Source: Neorhodopirellula pilleata
GTDB taxonomy: Bacteria > Planctomycetota > Planctomycetia > Pirellulales > Pirellulaceae
Direction of reading: 5' to 3'
Assembly: GCF_007859915.1 (NCBI RefSeq)
Contig: NZ_SJPM01000001.1
Span: forward strand, 485,502-549,501
DNA length: 64,000 nucleotides
Position 1 is the stretch's first letter. Every line of letters begins with the position of its first letter. Shown piece by piece: positions 8,263 to 18,112 of the stretch. The notes under the pieces were generated by a model. It was not told the DNA's origin. It was given only the letters and a program-made list of their open reading frames with translations, and made no database searches. Made by a program: the position numbers and the translations under genes.

Positions 8263-9750
8263 TTATCGTCGTTTGGCAATGGCAACGTCGTTTGCGCTCG
8301 TAAGTAGTTTTCGCAGCTCCAAAAGCGCGAGCTTATGAGCTGGCGAATTGGCGAGGTTCGTATTTTCAAGTGGGTCGGATTCGAGGTCGTACAGTTCTTC
8401 TCCGCTTGGCCATTGCGTGTAGTGGTATCGCTGCGTTCGGATCGCCTTGCCAAGCGTTTCCCCACGTGTCACCACGGTGTAGGCGACATCCTTGCCGGGT
8501 CGGTTTGAATCGCTCAGCATGGGGACGAGGCTTTGGCCCTGCAATTCCGCTGGAGCCGCAATTTCGCAAAGCTGGGCGAGTGTTGGGAACAAATCGACCA
8601 GTTCCACAAGACCCTGGCTAGACGAGCCGGGAGTGGTCGCCCCAGCTTTGATGGCATCTGGAACGCGGATGATCAAGGGGACCCGGTTACAAGTTTCGAA
8701 CAGCATGACCTTGCCCCACATGAACTTCTCACCAAGCAAGTAACCGTGATCCGAAGTCAGAACGACAATCGTGTTGTCCGACAGCCCGCTCTCTTCTAAG
8801 ACAGCGAGCACGGCCCCAATCTGCGCATCGATAAATGAAATGCAGGCGTGGTAGGCCTGAATGTATTCGCGTCGGAGATCATCGTTTCGGACACCAAATT
8901 CGAAGCCGAATCCTTCGTGACGGCTTGTTCTTGCGAGCTTAGGTGCGTGCTTCCAAAACTCGAGCGATGCTGGTTCGAACAGCAAACCTTCTTTGGGATA
9001 CAAGTCAAAGTATTTGTCGGGTGCAAGAAACGGTACGTGCGGTTTCTGGATTCCCAGTGCCATGAAGAAGGGTTTGTTTCCAAAAGCCTTGCTCGTCAGC
9101 CACTTGTTGATTTGAATGGCGTTCTTGCCATCTTTATGCTGACGGTCATCGAGACCACTGGGACCGTAACCAGGCTGCTGCCCACGCGTTTGTGGCGCAA
9201 TGGTCGGGTACAACTCATTCCACTGCTTACGTGTCTTGCCGGACGCGATCGACCCGTTCGTCGCCTCGAACTCTTCACGAATGGGAACGACCATCGGCAG
9301 TTCGTCGTTCTCGAAACGTAGCATCTGATCCCAAGCTACGTCTCCTGGATCTGCCTTCGTGTTGTGAAAGACCTTGCCAACCGCCGCTGTCCAGTACCCG
9401 GACTGCTTGAAACACTGCGGCATGGAAACCGTTCCTGGACGCACCTGGCGGATGTCAGAATTGTTGTCCAAAACACCGGTCGATTGCGGGTAAAGCCCAT
9501 GCAGAAAGGAAGCCCGTGATGGTCCGCAGACTGGATATTGACAGTAGGCCCTGCGAAAGGTCATTCCGCTAGCCGCGAGTTTATCGAATGCGGGCGTGCT
9601 GATATGTGGATAGCCCGATGTTGACACATGCGTATTCAGGTCATCGCACACGATGAACAAGACATTGGGTCTCTCGGCACAATAAACCGAAGTACTTGAT
9701 AAGACGCAGAGCAGCGTCACGGCGTAGCAAATTCGTGTTCGAAGCGTCAT
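8263..9750 (-). CDS. Secreted sulfatase, iduronate-2-sulfatase-like
   Basis: A 495-residue protein with a signal peptide (residues ~1-24, ending YCAERP). The alkaline-phosphatase/sulfatase fold shows metal ligands in NVLFIVCDDLN, the formylglycine site CGPSRAS near residue 75, the GKVFH motif and VLTSDHGYLLGE near residue 325. The Cys of CGPSR is the residue converted to formylglycine by a sulfatase-maturing enzyme, which is not in this window. The likely substrate is a sulfated polysaccharide. Its ATGA start overlaps the stop of the upstream GH71/99-like gene, so it ends the catabolic run. Confidence 0.92.
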   Translation of the reverse strand: MTLRTRICYAVTLLCVLSSTSVYCAERPNVLFIVCDDLNTHVSTSGYPHISTPAFDKLAASGMTFRRAYCQYPVCGPSRASFLHGLYPQSTGVLDNNSDIRQVRPGTVSMPQCFKQSGYWTAAVGKVFHNTKADPGDVAWDQMLRFENDELPMVVPIREEFEATNGSIASGKTRKQWNELYPTIAPQTRGQQPGYGPSGLDDRQHKDGKNAIQINKWLTSKAFGNKPFFMALGIQKPHVPFLAPDKYFDLYPKEGLLFEPASLEFWKHAPKLARTSRHEGFGFEFGVRNDDLRREYIQAYHACISFIDAQIGAVLAVLEESGLSDNTIVVLTSDHGYLLGEKFMWGKVMLFETCNRVPLIIRVPDAIKAGATTPGSSSQGLVELVDLFPTLAQLCEIAAPAELQGQSLVPMLSDSNRPGKDVAYTVVTRGETLGKAIRTQRYHYTQWPSGEELYDLESDPLENTNLANSPAHKLALLELRKLLTSANDVAIAKRR

Positions 9751-10997
9751 TCGTTGTCCTTGTTGAGTTTGTCGCGCAGCTGCCTTGCAGCTTGTCCAGT
9801 TAACTTCAGGTAGTGGTCACTTGGCAGGTCCTCATAGGTGAGGAACTTTGCTCCGTGGCCGGTTGGCGGATCATTGGTGCATTTGAAGATGGCGGTACCC
9901 TCGTCGACTTCGTCAAACATGGCGACGTAGATCATCTTGCACCTCGATTGAATAGCCGCATCCAATTGCGATTTCAAGAACTCACCTTTGACTCGAGGGA
10001 TCGCTCCCAGTTTGTCCCCGGTCAGGTTGTGCCAGCTGAACCCCGGGAACACGACGGGCAAGTAATCGATTTGACGCTCGGAACACCATTGCAAATCTGG
10101 TCGCAGGTAATCTCGAGCGTGCCGTTCGATACCGTCTTCGTTACGATAGCGTCCGACTGTCCAAGGACTGATGATGTCGGCAAGCTCCAGCACACCGTGC
10201 AAGTCATCATCGATGGTTGAATCACGGTTCTGTTCTCGCCAACCCGTCGGCACTCCTAGCATCACGCAGCATCCGTCTTCCTTCAGGAGCTCGATCAGCT
10301 CGCGGCACTCGGAAAGCGTGTACTCACGTGGTTTTTCGCCATCGTTGAATCCGATGCCCCAGATGGCGACAACCGGTTTCCCCTCGTGGTGTTGGTACGC
10401 CAGATCGGCTGGAATTCCTCGATTTCGCAGCTTCGCCCAGTCGTCTCTCACCAGCCCACAACCATCCGCCGGAAGTCCGGACAGATCGTACATCACAGCG
10501 TACGATCTTCCCGATGCATCGGCGCCTGCACGGACGTGCTCCAGCACTGCGTCCTTGTGCCGCTGCTGGTCTTGGCGACGCAGTCCGCTGGCGAACCGTT
10601 GCAAGAAGGCTCCATCGATTCCGTATTCCTGCATCCACCGAAAGTGCCGCGCGACCGTTTTGCGATTGGCACTGCTGAATACCTCGGCCTCGCTTCCGTC
10701 GGCGTGCACAAATCCAGTTTTAAAGCGTTCGTCATCGTCCAGTTCGGTCATGTCGGGCCAAAGATCAACCGTGAGGTTTCCGGCGCCAAATGTTCGCCGG
10801 CGGTTTCGCGACCAGTGTGCCCAGCCCAAATCCATGCCGTCGCCTTCGCAATTGAACCATCCTTGGTAGCCAACCATTACCTTACCAGTCAGCGTGTCAC
10901 GCCGTTGCTCGCGACGGATTGGTTCCTCGGCCATGAGTGCATCAAAGGTCAATATCACAGCAAACAAAGCGGTGAATAGTAGGCGAAAGGAATTCAT
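9747..10997 (-). CDS. GH71/GH99-like secreted glycoside hydrolase
   Basis: A 416-residue protein from the ATG at 10997, with a signal peptide MNSFRLLFTALFAVI... cleaved near LMAEEP. The segments GKVMVGYQGWFNCEGDGM, YGIDGAFLQRF, KPVVAIWGIGFND and KMIYVAMFDEVDEGTAIF match the TIM-barrel family annotated as GH71/99-like; the Glu of FDEVDEG is a plausible catalytic residue. In GH99 this fold acts on alpha-mannoside linkages, but the substrate here is unknown. It lies between two iduronate-2-sulfatase-like genes and overlaps the downstream one by four bases, which suggests joint work on a sulfated glycan. A start 19 codons upstream is possible but would bury the signal peptide. Confidence 0.8.
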   Translation of the reverse strand: MNSFRLLFTALFAVILTFDALMAEEPIRREQRRDTLTGKVMVGYQGWFNCEGDGMDLGWAHWSRNRRRTFGAGNLTVDLWPDMTELDDDERFKTGFVHADGSEAEVFSSANRKTVARHFRWMQEYGIDGAFLQRFASGLRRQDQQRHKDAVLEHVRAGADASGRSYAVMYDLSGLPADGCGLVRDDWAKLRNRGIPADLAYQHHEGKPVVAIWGIGFNDGEKPREYTLSECRELIELLKEDGCCVMLGVPTGWREQNRDSTIDDDLHGVLELADIISPWTVGRYRNEDGIERHARDYLRPDLQWCSERQIDYLPVVFPGFSWHNLTGDKLGAIPRVKGEFLKSQLDAAIQSRCKMIYVAMFDEVDEGTAIFKCTNDPPTGHGAKFLTYEDLPSDHYLKLTGQAARQLRDKLNKDNE

Positions 10998-11068
10998 TGG
11001 CGATGGAGCCTTCGTGTCGATCTGCAGACGTGGATTCAGTGATGCTGCGTACAAAGCGAATCAAACCC

Positions 11069-12625
11069 TCATTCAGGATTGATAGAAGTGCGTGGTTGAT
11101 ACTCTGGAACTTTTACGTAATTTCCTTTGCCCTTCTCCCAACGAAACGTGTCACCTTCGATGACCAAATCCCGGCGAGAGTTGAGCCTTGGGAGGGGATC
11201 AGCGAATACACTGGGAGCTGTTCGTTTGAGTTGATTCTTTATCTTGGTAAAGTTTGGACGCGACGCGAGGTTTGTCCATTCATTCGGATCAGCTTGCAAG
11301 TCGTACAGTTCTTCGCCCTTGTCGCCGTAGCAAATGTATCGCCAATCGCGATTGATCACTGCAAACTCGCCAGGAAGCATGTAGGGCAAGAAAACCGACC
11401 GGTCCGCCGCGCTCGATGGATCGCTCAGTGCCGAGGCAAGCGATGAGCCCTCCAGCGTTTGATTCGGAGCGGGAAGATCGCACAACTCGACGAATGTTGG
11501 ATACATGTCAATCAAGCTCGCGGTGACATTCGTTTTCTCTCCCTCGGCAACTCCCGGGCCCGCCCAAACAAAGGGAACATTGGAGGTCCGCTCCCAAAGC
11601 GTGTGCTTGCCCCATTGGCCTTTTTCGCCGAGGTGATAACCGTGATCGCTCCAGAGAACCACGATGGTGTTGTCCGCGTTCGGACTCGCCTCCAAAGCAT
11701 CCAAAACACGTCCGAGCATGGCATCGGCGTAACTCATGCATGCCAAATAGCCGTGAATCGCGTCAGGGTAAGCACCCATCGCTACAAGCGGTTCGTAGTG
11801 TTGTCGTTTGCGATTCGTGCGTTGCTTTCGGACGGCGGTTGGTAGGTCTTCGAGGTCGTCTTCGCGAATCGGCGGCAGCTTGATCTCGCCGCGATCATAC
11901 AAGTCGAAGTACTTTTGCGGGCAATAGTTCGGATAATGCGGAGCATAGAAGCCGCATGCTAGAAAGAACGGCTCGTCATGTACCTTGCCCACTTGTTCGG
12001 CAGCCCAGTTGGCACGGATTGTATCGGCCATTTGCTGTTCTTTTTCGTTGGGGATGCCCGCCCACTCAAGAAACAATCCACCTTTGATCGTCTTGCCACG
12101 GTTGTAGACGCTGGCAGGGAAGGTCTCCGGAAACGGCGTGTCTTCGCCCCACGAATCAAGCGGCCAGCCGGTCTCGCGTTGGCTCGGGTTGCGAAGAAAA
12201 AACTCCGTCCAGCCTCGCTGGTCGATCGCACCAGCGGGATGATGGAACAGTTTGCCAGCACCGAGCGTTTTGTAACCCGCCTTGGCAAAGCTGAGCTGCA
12301 AGGGCTCGATCTCGGGATGCGTTACGAAGTAGTACGGGCTCTCATAGCAACCCGTCGTTGAAGCGTACTGACCAGAAAAGATTGCGGCTCGGCTGGGAGC
12401 GCAATATACACCCGCCGTATGCGCATTGGTAAAGCACACCCCACGTCCCGCCAATCGGTCGATGTTCGGCGTCAAGGCGCTTGGCGTATTCTCCAGGCAG
12501 CCAATCCAATCATTCATGTCGTCGACCGCCAGGAACAATACATTCGGCGGGCGATCCGCGGCGAAGGAGCTCGTGAAGCTGCAACAAGCAAGGGACATCA
12601 GAAAAGAAAAAGTCTTGCAGAACAT
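11069..12625 (-). CDS. Secreted sulfatase, iduronate-2-sulfatase-like
   Basis: A 518-residue protein from ATG 12625 with signal peptide ([19 protein letters not shown]). Catalytic features are [13 protein letters not shown] near the N-terminus, the formylglycine motif CAPSRAA near residue 85, GAGKLFHHP, and [19 protein letters not shown] around residue 315. The C-terminal [19 protein letters not shown] block is typical of iduronate-2-sulfatase-like S1 enzymes. A start 13 codons upstream would overlap the GH10 stop by four bases. It shares architecture with the sulfatase at 8263-9750 but is clearly divergent, so the two probably cut different sulfate positions. Confidence 0.92.
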   Translation of the reverse strand: MFCKTFSFLMSLACCSFTSSFAADRPPNVLFLAVDDMNDWIGCLENTPSALTPNIDRLAGRGVCFTNAHTAGVYCAPSRAAIFSGQYASTTGCYESPYYFVTHPEIEPLQLSFAKAGYKTLGAGKLFHHPAGAIDQRGWTEFFLRNPSQRETGWPLDSWGEDTPFPETFPASVYNRGKTIKGGLFLEWAGIPNEKEQQMADTIRANWAAEQVGKVHDEPFFLACGFYAPHYPNYCPQKYFDLYDRGEIKLPPIREDDLEDLPTAVRKQRTNRKRQHYEPLVAMGAYPDAIHGYLACMSYADAMLGRVLDALEASPNADNTIVVLWSDHGYHLGEKGQWGKHTLWERTSNVPFVWAGPGVAEGEKTNVTASLIDMYPTFVELCDLPAPNQTLEGSSLASALSDPSSAADRSVFLPYMLPGEFAVINRDWRYICYGDKGEELYDLQADPNEWTNLASRPNFTKIKNQLKRTAPSVFADPLPRLNSRRDLVIEGDTFRWEKGKGNYVKVPEYQPRTSINPE

Positions 12626-12660
12626 CTTTAGATTGGCCTTAGCGTCAATTTGTGGTTGAT

Positions 12661-14142
12661 TCACCTCTTAACCTCGATTGCTCCAACTCGAGTTGGCTTT
12701 CGTCTACGTCGGCCGACTGCCGCTATCGCGACAATGCTCAATGCGACGACGCAGGACGGTTCTGGAACTGCTGAGACGGTAAGCGTGAAAGTTGAGTTGT
12801 CGGTCAATGCGAAGCCACTGAAGACTTGCGACTGGCCATTCACGTTCACGGTAAAGTCATAAGTTCCATCGATCGCATCGCCATTCCAAATTCCATCGAC
12901 GCCGATGGCTTGATCTTCAAACCCCGTCATCCATTCGCCTCTTACTAAATCGAACCAAGCCGAAGCCTCGTCTTTGACAATCCAGTCTTCATCAAACAGG
13001 GGACCATTGCCGCGCCAGTGAGCCGGATCCCAAAAGCCCCACATGCTGAAACCATTGACTGACTCGTGCTCAAACGATGCTTCCAAAATGTCCTGGAACA
13101 ATTGCTTCTGATTGGCTGGCGAAATTTGGTTGGCGTCGTCACGCATGTCAAATTCGCTAATTGCAATTGGAAGACCGGTTTCGGCCAAAATATCCAGTCG
13201 ACGCGTCAAGGCTGCCTTGCTAACCGTACGGTCCATATGGGCCTGAACCTTGATTTGATCGATGGGAGCACCGAGAACCAATAGGTCATTGACCAAGTCA
13301 CGATACTGCATCGCGGCATTGTCGCCACCTGAACTCAGAATGTTGTAGTCATTGATCGCCAGGTTCGCGTCGGGCCGCAGCCCGTCAGCCCGGATAAAGT
13401 AATCTGCCCACGCATGTTTTTCGGTAGGATAGATTCCCGCATCTACAAACACGTCTGAGTAGTGCGTCACATGCAGCGGTTCGTTGAGAACGTCCCAGTC
13501 GAGAACTGTGGGGCCAGCCCCCGCATCGCTGAAGCGAGTTACGATTCCGGCCGGACCCAAGCGTTCAGCAACCAATGTGTCATGAAATACTTGAGGGTCC
13601 GGATTAGCCGCCGGGCGAAACTGGTTTGGTGTAGGCCAATCCGTTTTCTGCCAAACCACCGCGTGCCCGGTCACGGTCATGCCGTTTGCCTGAGCTTCAT
13701 GGATCGCCGCATCGACGTGTTGTGGGCCGTTGTTCTGATAGGGCAACCACTGCATTCCGTTGGTCGGGATGATGTGATTGAAGTTGTCCGAAATGGCAGC
13801 TCGATAGTTCAGTGTGTCCTGCCATGTCGGGACGATGCTTGTACCGGAAAAGTCGCCGATCAACCCTCGCTTTTGATTGTTGTTGAGCGAACCGAAATCT
13901 GACTCCGCGATCGTAAACAAACGGTCGTGCACCTGTGTGCCAAACTGAAAAGCATGCTTCGTCATTTTCAAGTCGATGGTCGCATCACTGATGGCGTTTC
14001 CATTACCGTCCTGAACAACAATCGTGAGGTTCGATTTGCGGTGGGCAAGCGGGTCTTGTCCAAGCAGGCTTCCGGTCCAGAAAAACGAACTCGCCATTAC
14101 GGCAAGCATGGAAGATGCAACGCAAATCTTGGAATGATTCAT
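12661..14142 (-). CDS. GH10 endo-1,4-beta-xylanase with PEP-CTERM tail
   Basis: A 493-residue protein from ATG 14142 with a signal peptide. After a small beta domain ([20 protein letters not shown]) comes the GH10 barrel: HAVVWQK, the acid/base Glu in WDVLNEP (~221) and the nucleophile Glu in ISEFDMRDD (~330). Near the C-terminus VPEPS precedes a hydrophobic helix and an RRRRK cluster, a PEP-CTERM exosortase signal. An open frame extends to 14298 but lacks a better start. The gene lies among sulfatase genes, so a sulfated or xylan-containing algal polymer is a reasonable substrate; that is inference. Confidence 0.92.
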   Translation of the reverse strand: MNHSKICVASSMLAVMASSFFWTGSLLGQDPLAHRKSNLTIVVQDGNGNAISDATIDLKMTKHAFQFGTQVHDRLFTIAESDFGSLNNNQKRGLIGDFSGTSIVPTWQDTLNYRAAISDNFNHIIPTNGMQWLPYQNNGPQHVDAAIHEAQANGMTVTGHAVVWQKTDWPTPNQFRPAANPDPQVFHDTLVAERLGPAGIVTRFSDAGAGPTVLDWDVLNEPLHVTHYSDVFVDAGIYPTEKHAWADYFIRADGLRPDANLAINDYNILSSGGDNAAMQYRDLVNDLLVLGAPIDQIKVQAHMDRTVSKAALTRRLDILAETGLPIAISEFDMRDDANQISPANQKQLFQDILEASFEHESVNGFSMWGFWDPAHWRGNGPLFDEDWIVKDEASAWFDLVRGEWMTGFEDQAIGVDGIWNGDAIDGTYDFTVNVNGQSQVFSGFALTDNSTFTLTVSAVPEPSCVVALSIVAIAAVGRRRRKPTRVGAIEVKR

Positions 14143-14328
14143 GTTCGTTTTTTTGGAGAAGCAGACAGGTTTGTGCAACGGCAAGCAGTCTAGTCGACAG
14201 CGACAGCCGCTGCGTTCTGGAAAAGCTAAAAACTGAAAGGGCGAACTGCTGGGACGAGGGGTGCGAGGCAAGATCGCCCCCCCATGCGACGACGTCATCC
14301 TTCGGTCGAACGCGGTCCGTTGACGACC

Positions 14329-17300
14329 TTAGTCATCAAGTCGTTCAAATGCGGACTGTAATTCTTGACGTGCATCGAGTGCGTCGTTCGATCGAGCGTT
14401 CTGCACAGGTCGTGCTGGTGGCTCCCACAGCTCGACGACTGGACGAAGCTCACTCTTGTTGTTCAGCATGTAGCTCCGGCCTCGGATGTGTCTCGCATCC
14501 TGGTGCTGGACATGGACCCATTCTCTTGGATTGCCACTGTTGCCAAGTAGCTGAGCTAAAAAGCTTCGTCCATGGATTTCCTCACTCGGCAGTGGAGCAC
14601 CAGATAATTCACAAAGCGTGGGAAGCAGGTCTGAGAAATCGATCAGGTCGCCGCAGATCGATCCTGCTGAGATCTGCTTTGGCCAGCGGACGATCAGTGG
14701 AACGTGAGTGCCGCGGTCTGTCATCGTGCCTTTGCCCCCCTGGATGGCTTTCCCGTCACCCCACGAGTTGCTCAGATCGCGATCTGTGCCGTTATCCGCC
14801 AGAAAGAAGACGACTGTGTGGTCGGCAATGCCTTGATCTTCCAGTGTTTGCAATAGCTGGCCGATGCACTTGTCGAGGTACATCACCATGTCCGGAAAAT
14901 ACTTTGGGTCGCCTTTGTGTTCGTTGTGTGGTTTGCGATAGCTCTGATCTTCCGTGTCGGGCGTTGGCTCCCACGGGAAGTGAGGCAGTGGGGTCGCAAA
15001 GTAGGCCAGAAACGGCTGCTCTTGTTTGACGCTGGCCTTCATGAATTCGGTTAAAAATTCGACATCCACATCCGGGCCATAGCGATCCAGAACCTGTTCC
15101 GTGACCAGCGTTCCGTTTCGGTTGAGGTGTGGTTTCCAATACCGGCGAGTCTTTTCGCCCGCGCTGTCGAAAATCTGCCAGACTTGGTACTGGTCAAATC
15201 CGAATGCGTTGATCGTGTTGTGTTGATGAAGCAACGACATGTGCCACTTACCGGCGATGGCGGTGGCATATCCTTGCGACTTCAATTGACGGGCGAAGCT
15301 GGGTTGAGCCGGTGACAAATAGATCTCTTCCTGCCGTAGACTGTGAAGCACATCTGTCAGACCGTTTTTGAACGGATAGCGTCCGGTCAATAAGCTCGCT
15401 CGCGAAGGAGAACAGAAAGGGTTTGAAAAGCAATGGGTGAATCGCATGCCCTGCTCTGCGATTGCATCAATGTTCGGCGTCGCGTGTTTGCCTCCATACG
15501 CGGAAAGACATTCTATCCCCATGTCATCAGCAAGAATGATCAGAATGTTGGGCTTCGCCTTCGCGTCCGACGTTGCATCGATAGAAGAATGCTCCGGTTC
15601 TGTCACGGGAACAAGCCGAACGGCATCGGCAATCACATGCCCATCGGTCCCCGACGTGCTGATCTCGACAACGGCAGGCTTTTGACTCGAAAACGAAAAT
15701 CGACCCAGCGAATGCCAACCATTTTCGGCGGGCTTTCGTTGTTGATTGACAGTGATCTGAGAGTCGCCGTTTGCGTGATGGATCGTAATGGGAACATTCG
15801 TGGCTCGGTTGCGATGCGATGTGTAAGAAACGTGAACTTCATATCGTCCGTCCTTCAGTTCGCTCCATTCAAAGTGAATCCTCTTCTTACCTTTGCCATC
15901 GTTGTCGTCGTGCAAATACGAGTCGCCAATGAACCCGGTTCCGAAAGTGCTTTCCTTCCATTCCCCGATTCGTTCTGCCTCTGGATCGTCTATGGCGTTC
16001 CCGTCAATCCTCGCTGAATCCTTTTTGGGCGGAGCCTTTGCTGCTTTAACTTTTCGATTCCACTGGACGATTACCTTGTTCACGTCCAGTTGCTGGCGAA
16101 GGTCGGCATACTCGACATCCTGAACGGAAGCATCCCCTTTGATTGCGAGACTCGCAGCAATCGCGGCGCTTTCGCTAAGCGTCATGAACACGGGTTCCAT
16201 TCGGATAGAACCGTGAGCCACGTGGGACGTCGACAAGCAGATCGGGGCGAATAGGTTTTCGCACTCGCCCCTGCGTGGAACAATCGATCGGTAAGAGATT
16301 CCATACGGCTTCGGCGGAACATGCCAGATCACACCGTCGTGACGTACGAATCCCTTTTCGTTGACAAAAAACTGCACAACATGGGAGTCCATTCCAAACG
16401 ATCCTAACCCGATTGGGTCGCGTGCCTCGCGTTTTCCCTCGCAGTCCGCTTGCGTCATCACGTAGTCGGCGACCATTCGGCGTGCTTCGCGAATGTAGAT
16501 CATGTAGGGCCAGCCACCGTTGTCGGTGAACTCATCCTTTGGCAAGCCGTAGTCGGCAACTCTGTTGCGAATTGTCTCCGGCACCCGTGGGCTATTGGCC
16601 AGCGTCCACAGAAACCCACGTATGTAAAGTTCATGTGCTGCTTCAATCTCGCGACGTTCTTCGTATGACGCTTCTGGATAATCCCAGTTAGCTCCGTCAT
16701 AGTCACTGCCGACGGCATGCATGTTGTTCCAGTCGACTTTCGACGCCGAGCCAGCCAGAGAATCAATCAACGCGGGTAACCGAGAGTCGCCTGCTTCGAA
16801 GTTTCGCAACAGGAGCTCGTGATCGATGGCCTGGTAGCCGGTTGGCTTGTCGATAGGAATGCGCAACTCGGGATCGGTCGTTAGACAGAGGCGGTAGTTG
16901 TACGCCTGGATCTTGCGATCGCCTTGGCCGTTCTTGAGGCCATCGATCTTGTGGACATGCGGGAGCAGTCCGCTATCGGGTTTTCCGGGGACGATGGAGG
17001 GATCGACGTCGACAATGAAATGATCCTTGTCACCTTGTCGATAGTGAACGCGAGGTTGAGTATCCCCACGTCGCACACCAGCCAGGCTTTCCCCGTACTG
17101 TTCTTCGGGCTCACGACCGACGGTGTACGTCACGCTCGCGGCCGCCATCAGGTCACCCACGTAAGTCGCGTCGATGAACATCTTGCCGCGATAAGTTTGA
17201 CCGTCCAGCGTTGTGATGGAAGCGATTCGCTGACCGTCCATTTCGACGCCAGAATCGCGGTTCAACTTCGCGTTGAAGACGACAGGAACGCCCGCTTCGT

Positions 17301-17703
17301 CAGTCATTTTTTTGAAGACTGCTTGTCCTACGTGAGGTTCAAAGCTTCGCACAAAATTCTCGCCGTAGTGCTTCGCAATCTCGTCGTAGAACTCGGACGC
17401 GATACCGCCAAACGTATCCCTTCGCCCGAGAAAGTCTGTCGCGCCGAGCCCGCTGGCACTCATGCCACCAAGGAAGTGCGTCGGATTGATGAGAATCACC
17501 GAGCGTCCCTGACGTTTGGCCGAAATCGCAGCCGTGACGGCACCGCACGAATCGCCGTAAACAACGATATCGTAAACAGCGGCTTTGGCCGCGGGCTCCG
17601 CATGCCCGGATCGCTGAAACACAGCGAGCACCAATGTGAAAACCACGAGAGCGCGAAGTGCCATTGGCGGGCGAGACTGTCGAGAAGAATGGAAGTTGTT
17701 CAT
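14329..17703 (-). CDS. Tri-domain fusion: FAD-dependent oxidoreductase, golvesin-like domain, sulfatase
   Basis: A 1124-residue secreted protein with an N-terminal signal segment. Residues ~43-555 form a FAD-dependent oxidoreductase: dinucleotide motif VVYGDSCGAVTAAISAKRQG, then GGMSASGLGATDFLG and FIDATYVGDLMAAA. Residues ~570-710 match a golvesin C-terminal-like beta-sandwich (VSYTSHRNRATNVPI, HVIADAVRLVPV). Residues ~725-1124 are a complete S1 sulfatase with NILIILADDMG, the formylglycine site CSPSRAS, AIAGKWHM and FFLADNGTDRD. The two enzyme halves normally occur as separate proteins in planctomycetes, so the fusion ties them to one substrate. The frame is continuous with no internal stop, so it is not a sequencing join by itself. 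It follows the DUF4832 gene and precedes the GH10 gene on the same strand. Confidence 0.9.
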   Translation of the reverse strand: MNNFHSSRQSRPPMALRALVVFTLVLAVFQRSGHAEPAAKAAVYDIVVYGDSCGAVTAAISAKRQGRSVILINPTHFLGGMSASGLGATDFLGRRDTFGGIASEFYDEIAKHYGENFVRSFEPHVGQAVFKKMTDEAGVPVVFNAKLNRDSGVEMDGQRIASITTLDGQTYRGKMFIDATYVGDLMAAASVTYTVGREPEEQYGESLAGVRRGDTQPRVHYRQGDKDHFIVDVDPSIVPGKPDSGLLPHVHKIDGLKNGQGDRKIQAYNYRLCLTTDPELRIPIDKPTGYQAIDHELLLRNFEAGDSRLPALIDSLAGSASKVDWNNMHAVGSDYDGANWDYPEASYEERREIEAAHELYIRGFLWTLANSPRVPETIRNRVADYGLPKDEFTDNGGWPYMIYIREARRMVADYVMTQADCEGKREARDPIGLGSFGMDSHVVQFFVNEKGFVRHDGVIWHVPPKPYGISYRSIVPRRGECENLFAPICLSTSHVAHGSIRMEPVFMTLSESAAIAASLAIKGDASVQDVEYADLRQQLDVNKVIVQWNRKVKAAKAPPKKDSARIDGNAIDDPEAERIGEWKESTFGTGFIGDSYLHDDNDGKGKKRIHFEWSELKDGRYEVHVSYTSHRNRATNVPITIHHANGDSQITVNQQRKPAENGWHSLGRFSFSSQKPAVVEISTSGTDGHVIADAVRLVPVTEPEHSSIDATSDAKAKPNILIILADDMGIECLSAYGGKHATPNIDAIAEQGMRFTHCFSNPFCSPSRASLLTGRYPFKNGLTDVLHSLRQEEIYLSPAQPSFARQLKSQGYATAIAGKWHMSLLHQHNTINAFGFDQYQVWQIFDSAGEKTRRYWKPHLNRNGTLVTEQVLDRYGPDVDVEFLTEFMKASVKQEQPFLAYFATPLPHFPWEPTPDTEDQSYRKPHNEHKGDPKYFPDMVMYLDKCIGQLLQTLEDQGIADHTVVFFLADNGTDRDLSNSWGDGKAIQGGKGTMTDRGTHVPLIVRWPKQISAGSICGDLIDFSDLLPTLCELSGAPLPSEEIHGRSFLAQLLGNSGNPREWVHVQHQDARHIRGRSYMLNNKSELRPVVELWEPPARPVQNARSNDALDARQELQSAFERLDD

Positions 17704-17716
17704 GTAGATATTCTAA

Positions 17717-18052
17717 TTAACCTCGCAGTACGCGAATCACTTGATTGTTTTTGACGAAAAAATTTATACGGTCAGCCTTGATGGCCATTCCTGGTGGCTT
17801 CGGCTCGCCGTCCTGCCGAATGATACGCCAGGGCCGCTTGCGATGTATTGCCAGTTCTGCGGCTGCCTCAGTCGCCAGACCGATGAATTCCGTGTCGAAG
17901 GAGTGCGACGTGTGTTTCTCGGGCTGTACGAGTCGACCGATGGCGATGCTGCTTGTGACTTTCCGCTCCCCGATCCGATCGGCAAACCGTGCGTGAGGGT
18001 TTGCACCCGAGACGAACGCGTCGTTGCCGATGACCAGAAGTGGAGTTGCGTC
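17717..18052 (-). pseudogene. Decayed copy of a small YVGL/WRIIRxDG protein behind another protein fragment
   Basis: An open frame with no start codon, beginning after a TGA, ends in EFIGLATEAAAELA, RPWRIIRQDGEPKPPG and INFFVKNNQVIRVLRG. That tail is homologous to the copy at 20190-20433 and to a family of ~70-100-residue proteins with a fold like the I78 peptidase inhibitors (my inference). Upstream in the same frame lies VIGNDAFVSGANPHARFAD, which may come from a different protein. There is no ATG, GTG or TTG start in the open part, so I read it as a fused relic. Confidence 0.5.
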
Positions 18053-18112
18053 TCAAATCTGTAGAACGAAAGCGGCGAAACGTTCCGGAGTTCGCATGCT
18101 GTGACTCAATCC

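Noticed and set aside
14143..14298. 52 extra N-terminal codons on the GH10 gene
   Set aside because: They precede the signal peptide and read as Arg/Pro/Cys-rich noise.
14115..15029. 304-codon plus-strand open frame over the sulfatase domain of the fusion protein
   Set aside because: Cys/Arg/Ser-rich shadow of a well-supported minus-strand gene with no domain of its own.
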